Source: Leuconostoc rapi
Lineage (GTDB): Bacteria > Bacillota > Bacilli > Lactobacillales > Lactobacillaceae
Assembly (NCBI RefSeq): GCF_016908715.1
Contig: NZ_JAFBEK010000004.1
Location: 1 to 64,000, forward strand
Direction of reading: 5' to 3'
DNA: 64,000 nucleotides
Positions 25,042 through 32,977 of this stretch are shown here, in pieces. The notes below the pieces were generated by a model, which was given only the letters and a program-made list of their open reading frames with translations, was not told where the DNA came from and made no database searches. Both the position numbers and the translations under genes were made by a program. Each line of letters opens with the position of its first letter. Position 1 is the first letter of the stretch.

Positions 25042-26997
25042 TTATAGTCCTCCACCAAATAAGTTAATTTCTGAGTCATTGAGATCAACGTGCATGAATG
25101 TTGCTTGTTTACCAACCAAATTCATTAAGAAGTCACCTTGATCTAATCCCTGAAGCGCTTGTAATTGGCCATCAGTTATATTGGTTTCACTTACCACACT
25201 ACGTAGGCGTGTGGTATCGGTCTTTGAAAGACGGCCAATAATTTGCTTAGGAAAACGCCCAAAGAAAGATGAAGCAGCACGACTAGCCTCAGTATCTGAT
25301 GCGTTACCGGTTGGTACCACGTTTTTTAGTCCTGGGAATATAGCAAACATACCGAAGAAATCTTTACCATGTTGCGCCATCATGTTATCGCCAAAGGTAA
25401 TGCCTAATGAGTGCTTAGCATTGAAAATATCATCTGCTTCATCTTGGATCCACCAGAAGTATTTTGGTGGATTGCCATTGGTGTTTGCTTGAGTTGAGAC
25501 CTCACCATGTTTAATTCGGTCACGTTGCTGCGTACCATTAATCGTGATGTAACTTTCCATGAGTGATAAAATGGTGAAATATTGGGCGTTGTATAGGTCA
25601 TCTTCTAACCTTGAAAGGCCACTGGTATCAAAACGAATCAAACGTTCACCAGACAAATCAGGCATTGTTGTCACACCATTTACCATGTCACCATGATTTT
25701 GAATCAAGCTGCTAATCGTCGATAAGATATTATCTAAACGCTCTACGGCGGGTTGCGTCATATTTCTAGTGAGCATATTACGCGTTTCCAGGAAGGTTTG
25801 AAAATCTTCGAGAATCGGATAATCCTCATCACGTAAGCCAATCACACGTAAATCTTGCGGGTTATCTTTTGGTGACAACGACCACATGCGACGCTCAACG
25901 TAAAAATCGGTGATCAAGTTACCCAACATCTCTAATTCTTTTTTGTCTGCTTGCGGATTCAATGTGGCGTAGTAAGTAATGACTTTTGTACGGTGTTGGT
26001 TGAAGCTAGAAATGACATCAACATTCCCGTTAGCATCCAAGACTGTGCCAAACACTTGTAGCAGGTTAATAATATTTTGGCTGCCATCAAGGGTCAATGT
26101 AACCCCATAATAGGCATTAATAAGATCACGCCATTCGTTTGATTTATCAAATACCCAAACCGTATCACCACGAGAAACCAACGGACCAAGATTCTTTTTT
26201 CCAAAGGCACTTTTACCAGAGCGTTCCCCACCAACAACCAGATTGTAAGCAGTTAATTGTGTGCGATGGTCATTGTAACTCGGATCATACATTACCTCAC
26301 CCCGTTGCATGGTCAAACCCATATACGAGCCACGTGGATGAGCAATAAAGGTCTGGTTAAAAGCATAAGAACCAGCCAAAGCATAAGCCTTCATTGGGAA
26401 GCCTCTATCCTTGATGGTTTGGTTTTCAACCGACATGGCTGGCATGAAGAACTGTTGGAAGTGTGTTAATTGCTCCGAAGGATAAATTTTCATGCGGTAG
26501 TTAGAAAGCTGTTGTTGAATTTCTTTCACGCGACGACGTAATTCCTCAGGCGACACATCCGTAACCAACAATCGGACATAAACCCGTTTGTAAATTTCAC
26601 GACCATTACGCGCTTCGTTTAAATCTTGCAATGTAATTTCAGCATCTTGTTCAGCCTCTAAGGCGTCCCCTTGTGAAGTCACATCACTACGTGCCTTACT
26701 TCGCAAGGTATTTGTGGCTGTTTCAAGGGCTTTTTGGACTTCAAATTTATTTTCCGTCCCGATTTTAATGTCCACAATCGTGTTTTTGTGGTTGATGAGT
26801 TCTTTAAACCAGCCCTGTAGTTGTTCGCTCTTGGGATAGTCATAAACATTAATGATTGCACTACTGGCCATCCCATCATCAAAGTAAGTGGTATGGAATT
26901 CAATGCCGCCAAGGTTTTGCACTTCTTCAATTAAATCAAGGTTGTACCCTCTTGCCTTTAACGCTGAGCGCTTAGCAGTATTTAAACTTGTCCGCAT
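25042..26997 (-). CDS. VirB4/TrsE-like type IV secretion ATPase
   Basis: The 651-residue ATPase drives channel assembly or substrate transfer at the cytoplasmic membrane. It has an N-terminal VirB4-type domain, Walker A GGERSGKS near residue 258 and Walker B (WWIQDEAD) near 515. The late QIIGRLSKTDTTRLR segment is typical of the family. Length is normal. It lies three bases after the TrsD-like gene. This is one of the most reliable markers that the region encodes a conjugation machine. Confidence 0.9.
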   Translation of the reverse strand: MRTSLNTAKRSALKARGYNLDLIEEVQNLGGIEFHTTYFDDGMASSAIINVYDYPKSEQLQGWFKELINHKNTIVDIKIGTENKFEVQKALETATNTLRSKARSDVTSQGDALEAEQDAEITLQDLNEARNGREIYKRVYVRLLVTDVSPEELRRRVKEIQQQLSNYRMKIYPSEQLTHFQQFFMPAMSVENQTIKDRGFPMKAYALAGSYAFNQTFIAHPRGSYMGLTMQRGEVMYDPSYNDHRTQLTAYNLVVGGERSGKSAFGKKNLGPLVSRGDTVWVFDKSNEWRDLINAYYGVTLTLDGSQNIINLLQVFGTVLDANGNVDVISSFNQHRTKVITYYATLNPQADKKELEMLGNLITDFYVERRMWSLSPKDNPQDLRVIGLRDEDYPILEDFQTFLETRNMLTRNMTQPAVERLDNILSTISSLIQNHGDMVNGVTTMPDLSGERLIRFDTSGLSRLEDDLYNAQYFTILSLMESYITINGTQQRDRIKHGEVSTQANTNGNPPKYFWWIQDEADDIFNAKHSLGITFGDNMMAQHGKDFFGMFAIFPGLKNVVPTGNASDTEASRAASSFFGRFPKQIIGRLSKTDTTRLRSVVSETNITDGQLQALQGLDQGDFLMNLVGKQATFMHVDLNDSEINLFGGGL

Positions 26998-26999
26998 AA

Positions 27000-27653
27000 T
27001 TACTTTTCCTCCAATTCTAAGGTTTCCCCAGGGTTGTTAATCTGATACATGACCATTTTTTTACGGGCTAGAGAAACTGGTTCAGGGGTGAACGCCATGC
27101 CAGCATGAGCAATGAAATCACGACGATTCTTTTCTAAAGCAGCTATCGTCTTACCATAAATGACTGCGGTGTATTCTTGATGCTTAATGTCACCAACCAC
27201 ATTTTTTTCAATGTTAATTTCTTGTAAAATAGTTTGTCGCATCATCAATAACTGTTGGTAGTGACGATCATCCAAGTCTGCACTGTTTAATTCGTTTTCG
27301 ATTTTGACCAATTCATGTCCCCATGAGGCTTGTTGGATGCGCGTGTCAGCCGGTAATTGACTGACAAAAATATCAAAGTCTTCAACATAGATGGACAATA
27401 ATTGATGGAAGTCTGCAATGATAGCGTTTGAACTCTTGTCTCCTTCGGCGTTCAAGAAGTCTAAATCTTTCCCTGGTAAATTGAGCATATCAGCATATGT
27501 GTCATCAGTTAGTAGAATTGGATGACCTAGTTTGTTCAAGATGTCCTTGTAAGGTAAAGCAAAAAAGATGGGTATTGGTTTCCGACTATCCAGTGCTTGT
27601 TTTACAACCGTTAACCCTTGTTTTCTTTGCGTTTGTTTGGCTTTAATTCCCAT
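27000..27653 (-). CDS. TrsD-like conjugal transfer protein
   Basis: The 217-residue soluble protein lies directly before the VirB4-like ATPase, the position of TrsD/TraD-type proteins of Gram-positive plasmids. It has the N-terminal FFALPYKDI and later TAVIYGKT segments of such proteins and an otherwise alpha-helical, charged sequence. No enzyme motif is seen. It shares a base with the previous gene stop, so the two are co-translated. Confidence 0.65.
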   Translation of the reverse strand: MGIKAKQTQRKQGLTVVKQALDSRKPIPIFFALPYKDILNKLGHPILLTDDTYADMLNLPGKDLDFLNAEGDKSSNAIIADFHQLLSIYVEDFDIFVSQLPADTRIQQASWGHELVKIENELNSADLDDRHYQQLLMMRQTILQEINIEKNVVGDIKHQEYTAVIYGKTIAALEKNRRDFIAHAGMAFTPEPVSLARKKMVMYQINNPGETLELEEK

Positions 27654-27982
27654 TATTTTTCCTCTCTTTGCTTATTATCAGTCACAGCTACGAGATCACC
27701 AGTAGCGTGCTTTGTTGATTTTAAAATGCCACGTAGCATTTCTTGATACATTAACCCCATTGGGTTACTTGGACTTGGTAAAATGAGAAAGCCAGCTAAT
27801 AGTGCATTACTAATAATTAAAATCAAGCCATACCTACCAATATTGTAGGGATAAAATGATTTAATCATTAAGTAAGTGATGCCAAAGACAATCGCTAGAA
27901 CAAAAATTCGTTCCATCGTAAAAAATAGCCAGCGAGACACTTTCTTCCAAATATTTCGCCCAGGGGTAAAATGGTCATACAT
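27653..27982 (-). CDS. VirB3/TrsC-like membrane protein
   Basis: The 109-residue protein has two adjacent membrane helices (about 20-40 and 48-66) after a short polar start, the VirB3 topology. VirB3 usually stands just ahead of VirB4, as here. The ATG at 27982 follows AAAGGAG at eight bases. It is the first gene of transfer operon 2, about 60 bp downstream of the -10 box. Confidence 0.65.
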   Translation of the reverse strand: MYDHFTPGRNIWKKVSRWLFFTMERIFVLAIVFGITYLMIKSFYPYNIGRYGLILIISNALLAGFLILPSPSNPMGLMYQEMLRGILKSTKHATGDLVAVTDNKQREEK

Positions 27983-28040
27983 AAATAAATCTCCTTTAAT
28001 CAATTATTTTTGCCTGGATTGAAATTCAATCTGATGTCAT

Positions 28041-28082
28041 TCTATACAAAATAAGAGATAAGTCATAAACCGCCACAGTTAG
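28041..28082 (-). promoter_or_regulatory. Transfer operon 2 promoter with shared upstream element (copy 2)
   Basis: CTAACTGTGGCGGTTTATGA occurs at 28063-28082 on the minus strand, identical to the copy at 20651-20670. A TATAGA -10 follows at 28041-28046 after 16 bp. The leader then carries a perfect palindrome GATTGAAATTCAATC near 28017-28031. Confidence 0.7.
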
Positions 28083-28087
28083 ATTTT

Positions 28088-28119
28088 TAAAAAAAAAAAA
28101 CTCAGAGAATCCTCTGAGT
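28088..28119 (-). terminator. Terminator between the GNAT-ASCH pair and transfer operon 2
   Basis: ACTCAGAG/CTCTGAGT (28100-28107 with 28112-28119) is followed on the minus strand by about twelve T. A second small hairpin with seven T (28146-28165) lies just past the ASCH gene stop. Confidence 0.8.
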
Positions 28120-28176
28120 AAATTAATATAATATTATTCATAAATAAAAAAACCTCTGAACGAGGATTTTAGGAAT

Positions 28177-28551
28177 TTATATATATATAAAAGATTGTGG
28201 AGCGGCTTTGATAGATGGATTGAATTCTTTAAGAGATTTTGGTTCCAAATAGGGAGTAACTTTTCCCAGTTCTATTGCGTAAACCTCATCTTTATTATCA
28301 AAGTAATCAAACAATTCAGCTCTTGAAATACCACTAAAACCTTTTGTTTCATTCCAAATTTTTGATTTTGACCCTTTTAGAATATTTCTTACTTCTACTT
28401 CTGCAACTACCAATCCGTCAGGTAATGTTGAATAAATTACGATTGAGGATACGTCCTGTCGTGCAAAAATGATTCTACGATATTCATACTTTTTTGTTCC
28501 AGCCAGTATTTGACGAACATATTCTGGTTTAATCGATAATAAAGCTTTCAT
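28177..28551 (-). CDS. ASCH/PUA-like domain protein
   Basis: The 124-residue protein is a single ASCH-type beta-barrel. It opens with the typical ALLSIKPEYVRQILAGTKKYEYRR segment (about residues 2-26, given here only as ALLSIKPEY and GTKKYEYRR). A late YAIELGKV strand follows. ASCH domains are RNA-binding folds related to PUA and occur in translation regulators and toxin-antitoxin or defence modules. It overlaps the acetyltransferase gene by 23 bp, so the two form a tight pair, separate from the transfer operon by a strong terminator. Confidence 0.75.
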   Translation of the reverse strand: MKALLSIKPEYVRQILAGTKKYEYRRIIFARQDVSSIVIYSTLPDGLVVAEVEVRNILKGSKSKIWNETKGFSGISRAELFDYFDNKDEVYAIELGKVTPYLEPKSLKEFNPSIKAAPQSFIYI

Positions 28552-29602
28552 TGGTTTCTCCTAACTTCACAAGTTCAATAAAACTCTTCTTCTCAATTCT
28601 CTGAACAACAATTCGTTGATCTTCATTTATGATGTTATTATTCAATAGTTTTTCTCGGTTAGGATATTTTTCAAAAGAGAAGTTATACAAAAACTTAATG
28701 ACCCAAGGATATGTTCGTTGCTTCCAAAATCTGGAGAGTTCATCAGAACTAAAAACTGATTTATTTTTAACGTATTGTTCAAAATCAGTAAATGTGACAA
28801 AATTAGATAAATTCTTAACTTCAATTACAGTACCAACAGAAGTGGTAACGGAACGATAATATGCCGATCCTTTATAATCAGTCATTCTGTAAGCAATAAG
28901 ATGATCTCCAAAAGTCAATAACTGCGAGTTAACGGAAGCAGACAAGTATACCTTTTCGATATTATTTATTGAGCTTGTATCTGGGACAGAAATATCTTTT
29001 TCCGATTGTAGATTCACATCACCAAACATTAAGCTATGAAATTTAGGAAGAACAGCCAATAAGTAATCAGTACCGTTTTGCTGGGATATAAACGGAAATA
29101 TTTTAAATGGGTTACTTTCAATATTAGAAGGTACATTTTTAACAAAAACTAGCTCGTCTTTATTCTTTGTTCCAAATAAATCAAAACCATATAATTCAAG
29201 CAGCTTTTTTAACCCTTTTGTTTTCTCGTTTTCGAACAAAGTAACATAGATTTTACTATATTTTGAGGAATAAAAAGCAAACTTTCTCATTGCTATTGCT
29301 AGCAATCTCTTCCCTAGTGCTGAATGATGATTCCAATCAACCTTAAATGTCCCTATTTTAATTCGGTTCCCATCCAGAACCGGACTTACACCCGGCTCTG
29401 GACCAGTCTCTGTTTTCAAAAATAAAAAAGCAATAAGGTGTTGATCATCATCGTATGAAACATAGGCTTTCTTACTTTGGCTTGCTTTAGTCTGAAACCA
29501 GCTGTTAAAATCAGAATATGAATTTCGTAGTGAATCAAAGAAATTATCATTAACATTTATAGACGAAAACTGCTGATATACTATATGATCTTGTTTTTCC
29601 AT
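28529..29602 (-). CDS. GNAT-type acetyltransferase with unknown C-terminal domain
   Basis: The 357-residue protein has an N-terminal GNAT fold (about 20-150). It includes a substrate strand IKIGTFKVD and a helix HHSALGKRLLAIAMRK in the acetyl-CoA-binding position, though the classic Q/RxxGxG/A loop is weak. The C-terminal 200 residues are not recognised. It lies upstream of, and overlaps, an ASCH protein gene. The pair is inserted between transfer operons 1 and 2 and the partition genes, a typical cargo position for a toxin-antitoxin-like or defence module, but no activity is proven. Confidence 0.6.
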   Translation of the reverse strand: MEKQDHIVYQQFSSINVNDNFFDSLRNSYSDFNSWFQTKASQSKKAYVSYDDDQHLIAFLFLKTETGPEPGVSPVLDGNRIKIGTFKVDWNHHSALGKRLLAIAMRKFAFYSSKYSKIYVTLFENEKTKGLKKLLELYGFDLFGTKNKDELVFVKNVPSNIESNPFKIFPFISQQNGTDYLLAVLPKFHSLMFGDVNLQSEKDISVPDTSSINNIEKVYLSASVNSQLLTFGDHLIAYRMTDYKGSAYYRSVTTSVGTVIEVKNLSNFVTFTDFEQYVKNKSVFSSDELSRFWKQRTYPWVIKFLYNFSFEKYPNREKLLNNNIINEDQRIVVQRIEKKSFIELVKLGETNESFIID

Positions 29603-29739
29603 ATTCCTACCCTAATATTTTATTAACTTCATCAAATATAAATAAATTGTATCTATCATTAATGCACATTTTACTAATAGCTTACAGTTTATCATAAAAA
29701 TGAAAAAAAGAATTAAAAAACACATATTTTAATTATAGG

Positions 29740-29837
29740 TATATTATAACATAAAATATATTATATGTTATAATATATATGTACACAAATTTTACGTGCC
29801 TGGATTGATGGTTCACTCGTTATTTCGTTTTGACGAA
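29740..29837 (+). promoter_or_regulatory. parA promoter region with inverted repeats
   Basis: TATATTATAACATA (29740-29753) and its inverted copy (29764-29777) flank a 10-base spacer, and the right arm contains a perfect TATAAT (29769-29774). This is a likely operator or centromere for the partition proteins. Further on, GTTATTTCGTTTTGACGAA (29819-29837) contains a small inverted repeat and recurs exactly, in the other orientation, at 46849-46867. Confidence 0.55.
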
Positions 29838-29860
29838 TAAAATAACTAAGGAGCTTCATC

Positions 29861-30640
29861 ATGAGTAAAACAATTACATTTTCAGCCTCAAAAGGTGGCG
29901 TTGGTAAAACAACGATGACATTCAACTTTGCAAGTTACTTGATTCGTCAAGGCTACAAAGTCTTGTTAATTGATTCAGATTATCAAGGTAACCTGTCATC
30001 TACATACGAAAGTTATACGAATCAAAATACACTATATGACGTCTTCACCGGCGGTTTAGCCAAAATACGACAACTTAACCCACAATTGGGGTTAATACCT
30101 GCTAGTCCCCATTTAGATGAACTAGAAGGTACTCTACAATCAAAGAACAATAAAAACTTCATGATGATGATGTGGTTACAAGATCACCTTGAGGAAATTA
30201 AGGACTATGATTATATTTTAATTGATACGCATCCGGAATTTGGGACGTTAACAAAGAATATGATTGCCGTTTCTGATTATGTTGTCGTTCCACTAGAACC
30301 ATCTGAGTATGGTTTTATCCAATCGAAACAGCAATTTGACCTGCGGATGAAAGAATTCCGCGATGACGCAGTAGATATTCGCACACGGGCATCATTGATT
30401 GAAGCAAAAGTATTATATTTAGCAAATCGTGTGAAGCATAATACTCGGTCAAGTCATGAATTTGGCCAGATGATTGATCAAATTGATAATTTAGTCGCTG
30501 TATTAAATGAACGCGAAGTCTTTAATAGCTCGACTATGCTAAAGACTCCAGTCTTTGATCTAGAACAAACTAAGCGCAACCCGAAAACACTCCAACAAAT
30601 AAATGCTGCTTATCAGCAACTACTAGAAAGCGTAAAATAA
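29861..30640 (+). CDS. parA: ParA-family partition ATPase
   Basis: The 259-residue Walker-type ATPase segregates the element or plasmid to daughter cells. It has the deviant Walker A KGGVGKTT near residue 10 with the upstream signature Lys, Walker A' (IDSDYQGNL) near 37, and Walker B (YILIDTHPEF) near 117. There is no N-terminal helix-turn-helix, so it is type Ib-like, and the small downstream gene should be its DNA-binding partner. Its stop overlaps the next start as TAATG. Partition genes suggest a plasmid or a replicating integrative element. Confidence 0.92.
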   Translation: MSKTITFSASKGGVGKTTMTFNFASYLIRQGYKVLLIDSDYQGNLSSTYESYTNQNTLYDVFTGGLAKIRQLNPQLGLIPASPHLDELEGTLQSKNNKNFMMMMWLQDHLEEIKDYDYILIDTHPEFGTLTKNMIAVSDYVVVPLEPSEYGFIQSKQQFDLRMKEFRDDAVDIRTRASLIEAKVLYLANRVKHNTRSSHEFGQMIDQIDNLVAVLNEREVFNSSTMLKTPVFDLEQTKRNPKTLQQINAAYQQLLESVK

Positions 30641-30921
30641 TGGATTACGATAAAAAAGACCCACGTATGTTTGATGAGGCTAGTGCGCAAAGGCAACTAG
30701 CAGAGGCTTTCAGAAAGCCCACCTCCGAACCTCAAGCATCATTAAGCCCTGATTTCAAAATACCAACGTCTAATATTAGTTCACGTAAGGTGCAAACCAC
30801 TTACACTATTCGCCCTGAGATAAAGCAAGGCATTGATCAATTGGCTGCTAAACAGGGCTTTCGTTCATCAAGTGCTTTCGTTGATCTGATATTGGCGCAA
30901 GTTTTAGACCAGGCAAAATAA
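30640..30921 (+). CDS. Small partition partner with C-terminal RHH-like domain (ParB/CopG type)
   Basis: The 93-residue protein has a flexible polar N-terminal half and a C-terminal ribbon-helix-helix-like domain (TTYTIRPEIKQGIDQLAAK then SSSAFVDLILAQVL). This is the form of small ParB-like centromere binders paired with type Ib ParA. It probably binds the inverted repeats upstream of parA and autoregulates the operon. Translation is coupled to parA. Confidence 0.8.
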   Translation: MDYDKKDPRMFDEASAQRQLAEAFRKPTSEPQASLSPDFKIPTSNISSRKVQTTYTIRPEIKQGIDQLAAKQGFRSSSAFVDLILAQVLDQAK

Positions 30922-31016
30922 ATTTAAGCAAGCAAAAAGCCGTGATATAAAAATGAAGTGAACCCAATAACTTGGACAGAATAAAAAATCTGTTCAGAAA
31001 GTTATTGGGTTTTTCT

Positions 31017-31517
31017 ATGTCAAAATATTCAAATGAATTTAAATTAATGGTCGTTAAGGAATGGTTATCTGGTCAAAATAGTTTGATTGAATTAGTCAAA
31101 AAATATGCCATCAATAATGATCACGCGATTCGCGAATGGCGTGATGAGTATCTCGTGACTGGTTCCATTGGTTTTAAAAACCAGAAAACCTATTCAGCAG
31201 ATTTTAAAATGACCGTGTTGAACTATCTTGAAACACACTCACAATCAGAGGCGGCACGCTATTTTGCGGTCTTCCCTAGTACAACAATCGCTAATTGGTT
31301 GAGAACGTATCGAAAATTCGGGTACAATGGGTTAAAACCTAAACCGAAAGGTCGGCAACCAACTATGGGGCGCAAACGCATTCATCCACTCACACCAGAA
31401 CAACAAGAACTGGCTGACTTAAAGCAAGAGAATCATCAACTTGAAATGGAGAATGCTGTTCTAAAAAAATTAAAAGCCTTAGTGGATCAACGAACCGAGA
31501 AAAACAAACGGCAGTAA
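31017..31517 (+). CDS. IS3-family transposase OrfA
   Basis: The 166-residue DNA-binding subunit has two helix-turn-helix regions (KLMVVKEWLSGQNSL and SEAARYFAVFPSTTIANWLR) and a C-terminal leucine zipper (DLKQENHQLEMENAVLKKLK). The ATG at 31017 starts the SKYSNEFK motif; upstream in-frame codons lie in the inverted repeat. Near its end an A7 run (31463-31469) in the frame A-AAA-AAA can cause -1 slippage to make the OrfAB transposase. Confidence 0.9.
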   Translation: MSKYSNEFKLMVVKEWLSGQNSLIELVKKYAINNDHAIREWRDEYLVTGSIGFKNQKTYSADFKMTVLNYLETHSQSEAARYFAVFPSTTIANWLRTYRKFGYNGLKPKPKGRQPTMGRKRIHPLTPEQQELADLKQENHQLEMENAVLKKLKALVDQRTEKNKRQ

Positions 31518-31546
31518 CGTCACTAAGGCAGACTAAATATTTTAAA

Positions 31547-32365
31547 GTGGATGATTTATTAGCTCTAATTGGCTTGAAACGCAGTACCTATTATTATCTA
31601 GAAGCTCATCCGCTCAATACGGCATCAGACAACAAAATAGCAGACGTAATCCGTCAAATTAAGTCACCTCAATTCCAAAACGAATATGGTTATCGTCGCG
31701 TGACAACGTTGTTGCACGACCAAGGTTATTTGGTTAACCATAAGCGCGTGCTCCGCATTATGCGTCAAAATGCACTCCTCAGCACAACGTATAACACACG
31801 TAAACGCCGCTATAATTCCTATCGCGGCACAGTAGGTCGGATTGCCGAACGTGTCATTAAACGCGACTTTCAAGCTGACGCACCTTACCAAAAGATCGTC
31901 ACAGACGTCACTGAAATGCAATTAAACGATCATAATAAAGCTTATTTGACGGCGTTTGTCGATTTATATGCAGGCGAAGTCCTGTCGTATCATTTAGCCA
32001 AAACACCAACCATGACGCTTGTCATGCGGCCATTAAAAGCATTGTCAAAGCATCGTGGGGCTATTATTCATAGTGATCAGGGATTCCATTATCAGACACC
32101 GCTGTTTATTAACACGTTAAAGGATTTTGGCATGACGCAAAGCATGAGCCGTAAATCAACACCAGTCGACAATGCACCAATTGAGAGTTTCTTCCATATT
32201 TTGAAAGCTAATATCGTGCATCATAAACAGTATCAATCGTTTCACGATTTCAAAGTGGTCGTGGATGACTTTATCAATTATTACAACAATCACCGTATCA
32301 AACAAAAACTCAATGGTTTGTCGCCGGTTCAATATCGGCAACTCACCACTGAGTCTGTTAGTTAA
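31547..32365 (+). CDS. IS3-family transposase OrfB (DDE integrase core)
   Basis: The 272-residue catalytic part has a DDE triad: TDVTEM near residue 122, HSDQGFHY near 182 and the Glu in DNAPIESFF near 218. The -1 frame is open without stops from the A7 slip site at 31463 to this start, so the active enzyme is probably the OrfAB fusion. The frame is intact, so the copy is likely functional. Confidence 0.9.
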   Translation: MDDLLALIGLKRSTYYYLEAHPLNTASDNKIADVIRQIKSPQFQNEYGYRRVTTLLHDQGYLVNHKRVLRIMRQNALLSTTYNTRKRRYNSYRGTVGRIAERVIKRDFQADAPYQKIVTDVTEMQLNDHNKAYLTAFVDLYAGEVLSYHLAKTPTMTLVMRPLKALSKHRGAIIHSDQGFHYQTPLFINTLKDFGMTQSMSRKSTPVDNAPIESFFHILKANIVHHKQYQSFHDFKVVVDDFINYYNNHRIKQKLNGLSPVQYRQLTTESVS

Positions 32366-32417
32366 TTAATTCTATGTTGTCCAACTATTGGGGTTCACAT
32401 CAAAAATCACGACTTTT

Positions 32418-32915
32418 TTATTTCTTTATGTCATCCGGGTTCATTCCTGCGTAGTCCTTATTATATGCTTTCACAGTTTCATAGTAATTCTCTGGGTAAC
32501 CGTCAGTCTTTATTTGTTTGGCAATATCGTCCAATGGCATGTCTATCCTACTATTCTCAACAGTATTAGAAGTGCCAAAGGATTCTTTTACGCCATCTTG
32601 ATGTCTTTCTGATTCAGGTTTTGCAAGATAGTTATTTGCCCAGTTAATGAAATCTTGCTTAGTCCAGGTGGTGAAGTAATCATTATAGACATGACCTTTC
32701 ATCTTAGCAGCCTTCTTAGCATAGACCTTTTCATTATTAGTATCTTGCACAGAAGTTGAGGCAGATGAAGCTTTTTCACTAGCTATATAACTTGAAGATT
32801 GTGCCTCAGGGGTACTTTGTTTTTGTTGGTGTAACATGGCTAGCAAAATAGCAATCACAACCACGCCAATAACCACTATCGTGATCCAAATTTTGTTTTG
32901 CTTGAGTTTCTCCAT
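32418..32915 (-). CDS. Membrane-anchored protein at the end of transfer operon 1
   Basis: The 165-residue protein has one N-terminal membrane helix (about 8-28), a Ser-rich linker, and an acidic extracellular part of about 110 residues with WTKQDFINWANNYL and YYETVKAYNKDYAG segments. GGAG lies seven bases before the ATG at 32915. No family is recognised. It follows the VirB6-like gene by about 60 bp and may be a surface or lipoprotein-like accessory, though no lipobox Cys is present. Confidence 0.6.
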   Translation of the reverse strand: MEKLKQNKIWITIVVIGVVVIAILLAMLHQQKQSTPEAQSSSYIASEKASSASTSVQDTNNEKVYAKKAAKMKGHVYNDYFTTWTKQDFINWANNYLAKPESERHQDGVKESFGTSNTVENSRIDMPLDDIAKQIKTDGYPENYYETVKAYNKDYAGMNPDDIKK

Positions 32916-32977
32916 GTACACTCTCCTTCAACTTAACTACTGTTAATTTTACCGTATTCAGTCACAAATTAACAGTA

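Larger units (their letters stand above)
30959..32397 (+). mobile_element. IS3-family (IS150-like) insertion sequence
   Basis: The element is 1439 bp. It begins TGAACCCAATAACTTGGACA and ends with the inverted match TGTCCAACTATTGGGGTTCA, with TG..CA termini. It contains two frames, orfA and orfB, in the -1 relation typical of IS3. No clear target duplication flanks it. It is inserted in a terminator loop and does not break a gene. Confidence 0.9.
30939..32413. terminator. Bidirectional terminator split by the IS3-family element
   Basis: GCCGTGAT at 30939-30946, preceded by A5, pairs with ATCACGAC at 32406-32413, followed by T7 or more. The two arms are complementary except for one G-U type mismatch and now lie 1.46 kb apart because the IS sits in the loop. 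Before insertion it would have ended both parAB and the convergent transfer operon 1. Confidence 0.65.
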
